The notes under the pieces are model-generated. The model made no database searches. It was given only the letters and a program-made list of their open reading frames with translations, and was not told where the DNA came from. Source: Massilia rhizosphaerae (lineage in GTDB: Bacteria > Pseudomonadota > Gammaproteobacteria > Burkholderiales > Burkholderiaceae_D). From it: 43,772 nucleotides of DNA. The stretch is from contig NZ_JADKYX010000031.1 in NCBI RefSeq assembly GCF_016093545.1, positions 1-43,772 of the forward strand, in the 5' to 3' direction. A program made the position numbers and the translations under genes. Shown one piece after another: positions 15,337 through 23,544 of this stretch; position 1 is the stretch's first letter, and each line of letters opens with the position of its first letter.

Positions 15337-16728
15337 TCAGGGCGCGGCCTTGCGCGCGTCCAGGTCGGCCTGGATGCGCGCCAGCTGCTTGTCGTTCAGG
15401 TTGTAGAAGCACATGACGGCCACGGCGGCGACGGCGAACGCCGCCGGGATGAAGGACATGAGCCAGACGATGCCTTCGCGCGACCCGCTGCCCTGCACGG
15501 CGTTCGGCACGTAGCCGAGCGCCGTGAACACGGAGCCGATGACGGCGACGGCGACCGCCGTTCCCAGCTTCTGCGAGAACGTGGCGGCGGCGAAGGTCAT
15601 CGCGGTGGCGCGCCGGCCCGTGCGCCATTCGTTGTAGTCGGCCGTGTCGGCGTACATCGAAAACGCCAGCGGCGACTTCGGGCCGAGCACGAGGCCGAGG
15701 CCCGCCTGCAGCGCGAACATCAACCCGACCTGGTCGGGAGGCACGGCGTAGAACGCGGCCGACAGCACGGCGGTCGCGCTCATCAGCACGATCATCAGCG
15801 TTTTCTTGTCGACCAGGCGCGTGAGCAGCGGCGTGAGCGCGGCGCCGATGGCGGCCGTCACCATGTAGGTCGGGACGAACGCGCGCATCAGGTCCGGGCG
15901 GCCGACGACGTACTTGAAGTAGTACGCGGCGCTCGCGGTGCGCAAGGTGATCGTGACCATGATGATCAGGGCGAGGAAGAACAGCACCATCCACGGCCGG
16001 TTGCCGGCCAGGTCGCGCACGTCGCGCCACACGGCGTTCCTTTGCCCCGGCGGCGGCGCGATCCGCTCGCGGGTATTGAAGAAGGTGAGGACGAACAGCA
16101 GCGACGCCGCCACGGCCCACACGAGCATCGTCAATTGCCAGCCGCGCGTGGCGTTGCCGGCGCCGAGCCAGCGCACCATGTCGGGCGTGGCCGCCGTCAC
16201 GAGCGTGCTGCCGGCGAACGCGAAGATGAAGCGCAGGCCGTTGATCGTGGAGCGCTGCTGCGGATCGGCGGACATCACGCCGGACAGCGCGTTGTACGGG
16301 ATGTTCACGCACGTGTAGCACACCATCATCAGGAGGTAGGTGCCGTAGGCCCAGGCGAGTTTCGCGTCGCCCGCGAGGTCCGGCGTCGTGTACGTGAGCA
16401 CGGCGGCGCCGGCCAGCGGCACGCACATCCACACGAGCCACGGGCGGAATTTGCCGAAGCGGGTGCTGGTCCGGTCGGCGGCGGCGCCGATCAGCGGGTC
16501 GGTGAACGCGTTGATGATCTTGATGGCCGACATCATCGTGGCCGCGGCGGCCGCCGAGATGCCGAAGGTGTCGGTATAGAAGATCAGCAGGAAGGTGGCG
16601 ATGTTGGTCCAGTAAAAATTGAACCCCATGTCGGCCACGCCGTAGGCGAGCTTTTCGCGCCAGGGCAGCGGCGCGTGAGCCGCGCCGGCAGCGGCGCCGG
16701 TGGCGGCGCGGGGGAGGGCGGCCGTCAT
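15337..16728 (-). CDS. GPH-family sugar:cation symporter (MelB/YicJ type)
   Basis: 463-aa inner-membrane transporter with about 12 hydrophobic segments. GPH hallmarks are present: a KLAYGVADMGFNFYW start, DPLIGAAADRTSTRFGKFRPW in the first cytoplasmic loop (family D-x(3)-G-x(3)-DR...G+FRP), VNIPYNALSGVMSAD and a late FSMYADTADYNEWRTGRR loop. The substrate is probably the glycoside used by the GH94 enzyme encoded 17 bp downstream, i.e. cellobionate or cellobiose carried with Na+ or H+. The start ATG 16728 overlaps the stop of an 18-codon upstream frame (ATGA), suggesting coupling. Promoter and operator lie at 16828-16876. Confidence 0.92.
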   Translation of the reverse strand: MTAALPRAATGAAAGAAHAPLPWREKLAYGVADMGFNFYWTNIATFLLIFYTDTFGISAAAAATMMSAIKIINAFTDPLIGAAADRTSTRFGKFRPWLVWMCVPLAGAAVLTYTTPDLAGDAKLAWAYGTYLLMMVCYTCVNIPYNALSGVMSADPQQRSTINGLRFIFAFAGSTLVTAATPDMVRWLGAGNATRGWQLTMLVWAVAASLLFVLTFFNTRERIAPPPGQRNAVWRDVRDLAGNRPWMVLFFLALIIMVTITLRTASAAYYFKYVVGRPDLMRAFVPTYMVTAAIGAALTPLLTRLVDKKTLMIVLMSATAVLSAAFYAVPPDQVGLMFALQAGLGLVLGPKSPLAFSMYADTADYNEWRTGRRATAMTFAAATFSQKLGTAVAVAVIGSVFTALGYVPNAVQGSGSREGIVWLMSFIPAAFAVAAVAVMCFYNLNDKQLARIQADLDARKAAP

Positions 16729-16781
16729 TGCGCGGCTCCGGGCGGCGCGGCGGGATGAGGGAAAGCGGTCGGACTGGCCAT
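16725..16781 (-). other. Possible 18-codon leader ORF overlapping the GPH symporter start
   Basis: ATG 16781 has a GGAGACG site at good spacing and opens an 18-codon frame (MASPTAFPHPAAPPGAAQ). Its TGA overlaps the symporter ATG (16728) as ATGA. The symporter start itself has only a moderate ribosome-binding site. This could be a translationally coupled leader peptide or simply chance in Pro/Ala-rich DNA. Confidence 0.35.
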
Positions 16782-16827
16782 CTGCGTCTCCGGTGATTGT
16801 GGTGGGCAGCTCTGCGTCCGCCTCGAT

Positions 16828-16841
16828 TGATAGCGCTAACA
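16828..16841. promoter_or_regulatory. LacI/GntR-type operator of the GPH-GH94 operon
   Basis: Minus-strand TGTTAGCGCTATCA is a 14-bp dyad with one mismatch. It starts six bases after the -10 box of the operon promoter and so should cover the transcription start. The TAGCGCTA core equals the perfect dyad at 11574, and the outer TGTTA resembles the E. coli GntR box (TGTTACCGGTAACA style). It is the likely target of the repressor encoded at 10463. Confidence 0.7.
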
Positions 16842-16847
16842 GCGGCG

Positions 16848-16876
16848 AGTATGCCTCCGCCGCCCGTTCATGTCAA
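16848..16876 (-). promoter_or_regulatory. Sigma70 promoter of the GPH-GH94 operon
   Basis: On the minus strand TTGACA (16876-16871), a 17-bp spacer and CATACT (16853-16848) form a near-consensus promoter. It reads into the leader frame and the symporter gene, and the LacI-type operator follows immediately. It lies between the operon and the oppositely placed 3' end of the Gfo/Idh/MocA gene, so the latter is probably a separate unit. Confidence 0.7.
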
Positions 16877-16897
16877 CCGCCCGCCGCGCCCGCACGC

Positions 16898-17881
16898 TCA
16901 GTCCCCCGTATACTTGACGCCGGTCTGCTTGCGGATCTCGTCCAGCACGCCCATCAGGTGCAAGGTCTGCTCGTGCGTCATGGCCGGGCTTTCGATCAGG
17001 CCCTCGCGCCAGCAGCGCTGCGCCTCGATGGCCTCGTGGACGTAACCGTTGCCGAGGTAGGGCGTGGCGATCGTGCGCGGGGCTTCGCCGGCCACCGTCA
17101 AGGTGATCGTGGGCGGGCGGTGGAACGGCGCGTCCAGGCGCAGCTGGCCGTGGCGGCCGGACAGCGTCAAGAGGCCCGGCGTGCGCGCCTTGAGCGAACA
17201 GGCGCACGTGGACAGCGCGCCGCCCGCGTGGCGCAGCGTGAACACGGTCTGCAGGTCGACGCCCGTCGGTCCCAGTTCGGCCTGGGCGCGCACGGCTTCC
17301 ACGGGGCCCAGCAGATAGGCCGTGATCGACAGCGGATAGATGCCGACGTCGAGCAGCGCGCCGCCGCCGAGGGCCGGATCGAACAGACGCGACGCCGGCC
17401 CGCCCGTAGCCGCGAAGCCGAAATCGGCGCTGGCCTGCGACACTTCGCCCAGCACGCCGGACGCCAGGATGCGCTTGACTTCGTCGAACGCGGGCATGAA
17501 GCGCGTCCACATCGCCTCCATCAGGAACACGCGGCGGCTGCGCGCGAGGGCGACGACCTGCTCGGCCTGGGCGCGGTTCAGCGCGAACGGCTTTTCGCAC
17601 AGCACGCCCTTGCCGCCGGCCAGCATGGCGAGCGCGTTCTCCGCGTGCAGCGCATGCGGGGTGCCGATGTAGACGAGGTCGACGTCGGCGCAGGCGGCCA
17701 GGCCGTCGTAGCCGGCCAGGCGCAGCGGAATCTGGAATTCGTCGCCGAATTCGACGGCCGTCGCGCGCTCGCGCGAGGCGACGGCGGCCAGGCTGGCGCC
17801 GGGCGTGTCGCGCAGGGCCGTCGCGAAATCGCGGGCGATCCTGCCGGTGCCGAGGATACCCCAGCGTACGGTATTGGTCAT
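16898..17881 (-). CDS. Gfo/Idh/MocA-family NAD(P)-dependent oxidoreductase
   Basis: 327-aa enzyme. The N-terminal Rossmann fold has WGILGTGRIA (GxGxxA) and VYIGTPHALHAENA. The family's catalytic-lysine motif CEKPFALN lies near residue 97, and GGALLDVGIYPLS begins the C-terminal substrate domain. The chosen start is ATG 17881 (GGAG site); an in-frame GTG two codons upstream is possible. Such enzymes oxidise or reduce sugars, inositols or their derivatives; the sequence resembles the dihydrodiol/D-xylose dehydrogenase-like branch. It lies upstream of the GH94 operon on the same strand but is separated by a promoter and operator, so it need not belong to the same pathway. Confidence 0.9.
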   Translation of the reverse strand: MTNTVRWGILGTGRIARDFATALRDTPGASLAAVASRERATAVEFGDEFQIPLRLAGYDGLAACADVDLVYIGTPHALHAENALAMLAGGKGVLCEKPFALNRAQAEQVVALARSRRVFLMEAMWTRFMPAFDEVKRILASGVLGEVSQASADFGFAATGGPASRLFDPALGGGALLDVGIYPLSITAYLLGPVEAVRAQAELGPTGVDLQTVFTLRHAGGALSTCACSLKARTPGLLTLSGRHGQLRLDAPFHRPPTITLTVAGEAPRTIATPYLGNGYVHEAIEAQRCWREGLIESPAMTHEQTLHLMGVLDEIRKQTGVKYTGD

Positions 17882-17959
17882 GTGCACTCCATCGGAAGAA
17901 GAAAACGGCTGCGGCGGGGCCGGGGCCGGGAATTCTGGAGGATGGCCGAAAAGTGGCCT

Positions 17960-17979
17960 ACCTGTCTATCTTGACAGGT
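17960..17979. promoter_or_regulatory. 7-bp inverted repeat in a divergent promoter region
   Basis: ACCTGTC and GACAGGT flank a 6-bp spacer between the Gfo/Idh/MocA gene (minus) and the PAS-GGDEF-EAL gene (plus). A TATACT at 18012-18017 is a likely -10 for the latter. The dyad could be an operator or a small hairpin; no regulator can be assigned. Confidence 0.4.
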
Positions 17980-18052
17980 CTTTGATGACATTTTGTTATC
18001 AATGATTACGCTATACTCGAAGGTGGTCCTTCATTGCACGGAAAGGAAAGCC

Positions 18053-20158
18053 ATGGCTTCGGAGTCCCCGCGCGCGGATGCGAGCGCATGGTGCCGGCCC
18101 TTGTTCGAAGGGACCCGGTTGTCCATGCTCGTGTGCGATCCGGTGTCGCAGGAGATCCTCGACGTCAACGACGCCGTCGTGCACCTGCTCGGCTATCCCC
18201 GGGCGCGCCTGCTGGGCATGCGCCTGCCCGACCTGTACCTGCGCCCCGGACGGGAACGCGCCGGCGTCCTCCGGCCCGAGACTTGCCGCCTGCACGCGCG
18301 CGTGCGGCGCGTCGGCGGCGCCGGCGGCGAGGTCCACCACGCGATCCTGCAGCGCGCCGCCATCGAATACGGCGGACGCGACGCCGTCCTCGTCGTCCTG
18401 CAGGACGTCACGCGCCACGTCGAGGCCGAGGTCCAGCTGCGCGACACCCAGAACGAGCTGCACCGCGCCCAGTCGCTGGCGCTGATCGGCAACTGGATCT
18501 GGGACGCGGCGAGCGATCCGCACGTGACGGCGTCGCCGGAAGGCTACCGCATCATGGGGTTCCGGCCCGAGGACACGCCCGTGACGACGGCCGAGATCCA
18601 TGCGCGCATCCACCCGGACGACCGCGCCATGGCGGAGCGCGCGCGCGAGCGCGCGCTGCACGACCCGGACCACAAGTACGACATCGAATTCAGGCTGGTG
18701 CGCCCGGACGGCGAAGTGCGCTGGCTGCATTCCGTGGCCGAGGTGCGGCGCGACGCCGGCGGGCGCGCCGTCAAGATGCTGGGCCTCGTGCAGGACGTCA
18801 CGGAACGCCGCCGCGCCGAGGACGATGTGCGCCGGCTGGCCTATTACGACACGGTGACGGGCCTGCCCAACATGAATCTGTTCGAGAGCGAGGTCGAGGA
18901 TCGGCTGGCCCAGTTGCGGCGCGGCGCCGGACGGGGGCGGAGCCCGGCGCGGCTGGCCTGCCTGATCGTCGACCTCGTCCGCTTCCGCGACGTCAACTAC
19001 GCGCTCACGCACATGTACGGCGACGTGCTGCTGGCGCTCGTCGCGGACCGGCTGGCCGCCGTCGTCGGCGCGGCCGGCGTCGTGGCGCGCTGCGACGCGC
19101 GGTTTCCGGTCGTGCTGGACGGCGCGGACGAGGAAGAGGCGCGGCGCTGGGCCCAGCATCTGCTGCGCGCGCTGGAGGCGCCGTTCTCGGTGGCGGGCAT
19201 CTCGTACGAGATCGGCGCGCGCATCGGCATCGCGCTCGCGCCGCTGCAGGGCCTGGACTACCACACGCTGCTGCGCAAGGCCGACATCGCGCTGTACCAG
19301 GCGGCCGGCATGGCGCGCAACGTGGCCGTCTACGCGGCGGAGGACGACCCGCACACGCCGGATCGCCTGGCGTTGATCGGCGATTTCCGCGCCGCCATCG
19401 AGGCCGGCCAGATCCAGCTGTTCTGCCAGCCCAAGGTGACGATGGACGGCCGCGAGATCGTCGGCGCCGAAGCCCTCGTGCGCTGGGTCCATCCGGACAA
19501 GGGCTGCATCGGGCCAGAGACCTTCATGCCGCTGATCGAGGCGACGGACCTGATCCACGTCCTCACGCGCCACATGCTGGAGAGCAGCGTGGCCCAGTGC
19601 GAGGCGTGGCGCGCGCAGGGCGTGCGCCTGCCCATCGCCGTGAACCTGTCGGCGCGCGACATCGCGGCGCTGTCGCTGTCCGAGCACCTGCGCGAACTGC
19701 TCGAGCAGCACGGCTCGTGCGCGGGCCTGATCGGGCTGGAGATGACGGAGAGCAGCTTGATGCAGAATCCGGCGGAGAGCATCGCCGAGCTGGAACGCCT
19801 GTCCGGCATGGGCTTCCGGCTGTACATCGACGATTTCGGCACGGGCTATTCGTCGCTGAGTTACCTGAGCCGTCTGCCCGTGGACGTCATCAAGATCGAC
19901 CACGGCTTCACGATGCAGATGATCGACGACGGGCGCGCGGCGTCCATCGTCAAGTCCACCGTGCACCTGGCGCACGACCTCGGGATGCGCGTCGTCGCCG
20001 AAGGCGTCAGCAATGCGCGCATCTGGGAGGCGCTGCAGGCCCTCGGCTGCGACGAGGCCCAGGGCTTCCACGTGGCGGCGCCGATGCCGGCCGGGCAACT
20101 GCTCGACTGGGCGCGCGCGTCGCCATACCGCTTGCCGGACGAACGCGTGTGCGCCTGA
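18053..20158 (+). CDS. PAS-PAS-GGDEF(degenerate)-EAL protein, probable c-di-GMP phosphodiesterase
   Basis: 701-aa soluble protein from ATG 18053 (GGAAAGGAAAG site). Two PAS domains (about 12-130 and 140-270, the second with a PAC-type GLVQDVTERRRAEDD end) precede a GGDEF domain whose active site reads ARCDARF near residue 347 instead of RxGGDEF, so it should not make c-di-GMP. The EAL domain is well kept: EALVRWVHP, EMTESS, DDFGTGYSSLSYL, VIKIDHGF and VVAEGV; only the ET after AEGV is changed to SN. Expected role: sensory c-di-GMP hydrolysis, with the dead GGDEF domain possibly binding GTP as an activator. Confidence 0.93.
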   Translation: MASESPRADASAWCRPLFEGTRLSMLVCDPVSQEILDVNDAVVHLLGYPRARLLGMRLPDLYLRPGRERAGVLRPETCRLHARVRRVGGAGGEVHHAILQRAAIEYGGRDAVLVVLQDVTRHVEAEVQLRDTQNELHRAQSLALIGNWIWDAASDPHVTASPEGYRIMGFRPEDTPVTTAEIHARIHPDDRAMAERARERALHDPDHKYDIEFRLVRPDGEVRWLHSVAEVRRDAGGRAVKMLGLVQDVTERRRAEDDVRRLAYYDTVTGLPNMNLFESEVEDRLAQLRRGAGRGRSPARLACLIVDLVRFRDVNYALTHMYGDVLLALVADRLAAVVGAAGVVARCDARFPVVLDGADEEEARRWAQHLLRALEAPFSVAGISYEIGARIGIALAPLQGLDYHTLLRKADIALYQAAGMARNVAVYAAEDDPHTPDRLALIGDFRAAIEAGQIQLFCQPKVTMDGREIVGAEALVRWVHPDKGCIGPETFMPLIEATDLIHVLTRHMLESSVAQCEAWRAQGVRLPIAVNLSARDIAALSLSEHLRELLEQHGSCAGLIGLEMTESSLMQNPAESIAELERLSGMGFRLYIDDFGTGYSSLSYLSRLPVDVIKIDHGFTMQMIDDGRAASIVKSTVHLAHDLGMRVVAEGVSNARIWEALQALGCDEAQGFHVAAPMPAGQLLDWARASPYRLPDERVCA

Positions 20159-20219
20159 GCGCGCGCGTCGTCCATCCACACCACCACATCCAATCGATCC
20201 AACCGGGAGAAGACTTCGC

Positions 20220-20795
20220 ATGAGCACGGCACTGAGGGACGCACTCAAGAACAACACCAAGCTGTGGGCGGCGAGCTGCTGTCCGCGAGTATCGGTCGAT
20301 ATCGGGCAGGCCGTGTATGGAAGGGTGATGGACGACAGGAGTCCGACGACACTGACCGCGGCGTCGAGCAGGATGCAGATGGCGGCGGCGATCGGTTTCG
20401 GCGGGTCCCAATCGGAAACGGCGGTGTGGCATTTGCAGACCGCGCCCGCCATCCATCACTTCGTGCTTGTCGCCTGGTACGACACTGCCGCGGGCGAGCA
20501 ATCCTATACGATATTCATGGCGTTCGAGGCGCCCAATCCGCCGGTGCAGGGGCGGATCGGCTACAATTTTCGCCAGTACGTCCAGAACTCCATGGTCCCG
20601 CAACTCAGCAGGGGCTATCGCGATAAATGGACGGTCACCGAAGTGATGGCGATGCTGTCCGACCTGTTCGCGAGCGACGTCGCCTGGGGCCAGTATTTCC
20701 AACCCGGCGCCAGGGATACGGTCAATTCGATAACCTGCTACAAATACGATGTCATATCGGTGGACAAAGCGATCCGAAACGTCAACAACTATTGA
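20220..20795 (+). CDS. Unrecognised 191-aa protein
   Basis: Start ATG 20220 has a good GGGAGAAG site 61 bp after the EAL-protein stop, and the gene ends 25 bp before wrbA, so it may be transcribed with either. No signal peptide, membrane segment or familiar motif is visible. It is a compact, mixed-composition protein with an unusual density of aromatic residues in the middle (AVWHLQTAPAIHHFVLVAWY, YTIFMAFEAP) and a C-terminal half with DKWTVTEVMAMLSDLF and YFQPGARDTVNS. Base composition is somewhat less GC-biased than its neighbours, hinting at later acquisition. I cannot assign a function. Confidence 0.75.
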   Translation: MSTALRDALKNNTKLWAASCCPRVSVDIGQAVYGRVMDDRSPTTLTAASSRMQMAAAIGFGGSQSETAVWHLQTAPAIHHFVLVAWYDTAAGEQSYTIFMAFEAPNPPVQGRIGYNFRQYVQNSMVPQLSRGYRDKWTVTEVMAMLSDLFASDVAWGQYFQPGARDTVNSITCYKYDVISVDKAIRNVNNY

Positions 20796-20820
20796 TGCGC
20801 GACGCGCCGAAGGAGCGGGC

Positions 20821-21420
20821 ATGGCCAAGGTACTGGTGCTGTATTACTCGACGTATGGACACGTCGAACAGATGGCGAACGCGGTGGCGGAAGGCGCGCG
20901 CGCCGCAGGGGCGACCGTGGACGTGAAACGGGTGCCGGAAACGGTGCCGGACGACGTGGCCCGCAACGGCCACTTCAAGCTCGACCAGCCGGCGGCCGTC
21001 GCGACCGTGAACGAGCTGCCTGGCTACGACGCCATCGTCATCGGCGCGCCCACGCGCTACGGCCGCATGCCGTCGCAGATGGCCGCGTTCCTGGACCAGA
21101 CGGGCGGCCTGTGGGCCAAGGGTGCATTGAACGGCAAGGTGGGCGCCGCGTTCACGTCGACGGCGACCCAGCACGGCGGCCAGGAGATGACGCTGTTCTC
21201 GATCATCGCGAACCTGCTGCACTTCGGGATGGTCGTCGTGGGCCTGCCGTACAGCTTCGCGGGCCAGATGACCCTGGACGAGATCACCGGCTGCAGCCCG
21301 TACGGCGCCAGCACCATCGCCGGCGGCCAGGGCCAGCGCCAGCCCAGCAAGAATGAGCTGGACGGCGCGCGCCACCAGGGCGAGCTGGTGGCGCGGACGG
21401 CGCTCAAGCTGTTCGGCTGA
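20821..21420 (+). CDS. wrbA: NAD(P)H:quinone oxidoreductase WrbA
   Basis: 199-aa flavodoxin-fold protein of normal WrbA length. FMN-binding elements are clear: KVLVLYYSTYGHVEQMA (phosphate loop), IVIGAPTRYGRMPSQMAAFLDQTGGLW, and AFTSTATQHGGQEMTL near residues 115-130. The C-terminus shows GCSPYGASTIAGGQGQRQPS, the typical WrbA conserved end. It reduces quinones by two electrons with NAD(P)H and protects against redox cycling; tetrameric and cytoplasmic in known members. The start ATG 20821 has GAAGGAG upstream. Confidence 0.96.
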   Translation: MAKVLVLYYSTYGHVEQMANAVAEGARAAGATVDVKRVPETVPDDVARNGHFKLDQPAAVATVNELPGYDAIVIGAPTRYGRMPSQMAAFLDQTGGLWAKGALNGKVGAAFTSTATQHGGQEMTLFSIIANLLHFGMVVVGLPYSFAGQMTLDEITGCSPYGASTIAGGQGQRQPSKNELDGARHQGELVARTALKLFG

Positions 21421-21436
21421 GTGTCCGGCCGAGTCC

Positions 21437-23398
21437 TCACACCTTCATCGGCAGGATGATCATCTGCAGCCCGTCGAAATGCAGGCGGCGCTGGATGGTC
21501 AGCGCGGCCTGGTTGTGCAGCAGCCGCGTGAACAGGTTATCGCGCTGGAACACCAGCCGGCTCGTAAAGAACACGGCGTGCGGAAATTCGCCGGCCAGGT
21601 CGCGGCACATGTCCGTCAGGGTGGCGACGGCGTCCGTGCCGAACGCGAGGCGCGACGTGGCGGGGATGCCGTGGCTGCGGCAGAACCCGACGAAGTCGTC
21701 CAGCGTCGCTTCCGCCTGCGCTTTCAAGGCGCCCAGCGCGCCGTCCCCGCCGTAGGCGTGGGCGTCGACGCTGCGGGCCGACACGAACACGACGTTCTTG
21801 AAGTGGCCGGGGAACATGCGCTGCACCCACAGCAGCGCATGCAGCCCGCCGCCGCGCGAACTGCCGACGATGAACACGGCCGTCGGCGCGTCCGGCCGCG
21901 GCGCCGGCGTGTCCGTGCACGTGCCGCGCGGCTGGGCGGCGAACACGGCGTCGACGTCGTCGATGCGCTTGCGCGTGTCGGCATAGTGGGCGCGCACTGC
22001 CAGGCAGGCGGCGATGACGAGGCCAGTCAGCAGCAAGGTCACCCAGCCGCCTTCCATGAATTTTTCCACGACCGTGACGGCCAGGATGCCGGCGGTGACG
22101 GCGAGGCCGCACAGCGAGAGCAGCAGGCGGCGCAGCCAGCGCGCCTCGCCGCGGTGGCGCAGCCAGTAGCGGCACAGGCCCAGCAGGGACAGGCTGAACG
22201 TGAGGAACACGTTGATGCTGTACAGGACGACGAGCAGGTCCACGCGCCCGCCGCTGGCCAGCAGCACCAGCATGGCGGCCACGCCGAGCAGCAGCACGCC
22301 GTTCTGCGTGACGAGGCGGCTCGACAGATAGCGGAACTGGTGCGGCACCCACGAGTCCTGCGCCATGTTGGCCAGCACGGCCGGACCGCCCAGGAAGCCG
22401 GTATTGGCGGCGACGAGCAGCAGGCCGGCCTCGCACGCCAGGGTCGCCGCGAGCGCCACGCCGAGCAGCGGACCGTCGAGGCCCGCATGGCGCAGGATCG
22501 CGCGGAAGGCGACGGCGTTCAGGGTCTGGCCATCCTGCGGCGCAGCATTCCACAGCAGGTACAACAGGATGATGCCGCCGGCCGTGAACGCGAGGCTGCA
22601 CGCCATGTACAGCATCGTCCTGCGGCCCGTGCGCACGCGCGGCTCGGCCAGCGAATTGACGTTGTTCGACACGGCCTCGATGCCCGTGTACGTGCCGCCG
22701 CCCAGCGAATAGGCTTTCAGCAGCAGGGCCAGCGTGAAGACCCACGACGTCTGGCCGGCGAGGTTCGTCGTTTCGCGCCACGTGTCGGGCAGCAGGGCCG
22801 GGATGTGCCCGGCGTGCGCGGCCACCCCGTACACGATCAGGAGGAAATGCGTGGCGACGAAGCCGAGGAAGATCGGCAGCAGGACCCGGATCGATTCCTT
22901 CACGCCGCGCAGGTTCAGCCAGAGCAGGAAGACGACGAGGCCCAGCTCCGCGCCCAGCTTCCAGCCCTGGAAGGCGAGCGGCAGCAGCGAAAACAGCGCG
23001 TCGACGCCGCCCGCGATCGAGATCGCGACGGTCAGCACGTAGTCGACGACGAGGGCGGCGCCGGACACGAGGCCGGCGTGCGGTCCGAGCAGCACGGTGG
23101 CGATGCGGTAGCCGCCGCCGCCCGTCGGGAACAATTCGATCACCTGGTTGTAGGCGAACGCGATGACGAACACGGTGGCGGCGGTGGCCAGGGCGAGATA
23201 CAGGCCGAAGTGGGCGTGCGCGCCCAGCGCCTTGAACGCTTCTTCGGGACCGTAGGCGGACGACGACAGGCCGTCGGCGCCGAGGCCCACCCAGGCGAGG
23301 AACGCGGCGAGCGCGAGGGAGTGGCGGGTATCCTGGCGGAGCGGGTCGAGGGGCCGGCCGAGCAGGGCGGTGCGCAGGGTCGCGAGCGTGGAGGGCAT
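21437..23398 (-). CDS. KimA-like APC-superfamily potassium transporter
   Basis: 653-aa membrane protein from ATG 23398; an in-frame GTG at 23431 would add eleven residues, and neither start has a clear ribosome-binding site. About 12 hydrophobic segments carry APC motifs: GADGLSSSAYGPEEAF in the first helix, FPTGGGGYRIA, VDYVLTVAISIAGGVDA, YSLGGGTYTGIEAVSNN and AANTGFLGGP, all close to Bacillus KimA (formerly YdaO). A soluble C-terminal domain ends LLHNQAALTIQRRLHFDG...LP, which mirrors the KimA tail. KimA imports K+ with H+ at low K+. It is divergent from a KdpD/KdpE-like pair, which supports potassium rather than amino-acid transport. A generic amino-acid permease is the alternative. Confidence 0.85.
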   Translation of the reverse strand: MPSTLATLRTALLGRPLDPLRQDTRHSLALAAFLAWVGLGADGLSSSAYGPEEAFKALGAHAHFGLYLALATAATVFVIAFAYNQVIELFPTGGGGYRIATVLLGPHAGLVSGAALVVDYVLTVAISIAGGVDALFSLLPLAFQGWKLGAELGLVVFLLWLNLRGVKESIRVLLPIFLGFVATHFLLIVYGVAAHAGHIPALLPDTWRETTNLAGQTSWVFTLALLLKAYSLGGGTYTGIEAVSNNVNSLAEPRVRTGRRTMLYMACSLAFTAGGIILLYLLWNAAPQDGQTLNAVAFRAILRHAGLDGPLLGVALAATLACEAGLLLVAANTGFLGGPAVLANMAQDSWVPHQFRYLSSRLVTQNGVLLLGVAAMLVLLASGGRVDLLVVLYSINVFLTFSLSLLGLCRYWLRHRGEARWLRRLLLSLCGLAVTAGILAVTVVEKFMEGGWVTLLLTGLVIAACLAVRAHYADTRKRIDDVDAVFAAQPRGTCTDTPAPRPDAPTAVFIVGSSRGGGLHALLWVQRMFPGHFKNVVFVSARSVDAHAYGGDGALGALKAQAEATLDDFVGFCRSHGIPATSRLAFGTDAVATLTDMCRDLAGEFPHAVFFTSRLVFQRDNLFTRLLHNQAALTIQRRLHFDGLQMIILPMKV

Positions 23399-23457
23399 GG
23401 TGGCGTGGGGTTCGTGGAACAAGGCTGTCACGATAGGCCGGCGCGCCGAAAATTGTC

Positions 23458-23494
23458 GTAAATGGTGGCACGGCCCGTGTAAATGCCGCGTAAA
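23458..23494. promoter_or_regulatory. GTAAA direct repeats between the KimA-like and KdpD-like genes
   Basis: GTAAA occurs at 23458, 23479 and 23490. The last two are exactly 11 bp apart (GTAAATGCCGCGTAAAC), one helical turn, as expected for a dimer of an OmpR/KdpE-type response regulator; the first is 21 bp away. They lie in the 146-bp divergent intergenic region, so they are a candidate site for the KdpE-like regulator encoded at 25541. Confidence 0.5.
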
Positions 23495-23544
23495 CGCATC
23501 CGATTTTTATGCCGCTTTTACGGACGATCGCTTACCATCCTCGC

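Noticed and set aside
18011..20452. 813-codon minus-strand frame across the second EAL gene
   Set aside because: Low-complexity Arg/His/Asp-rich shadow with no domain; the plus-strand frame carries clear PAS and EAL motifs.
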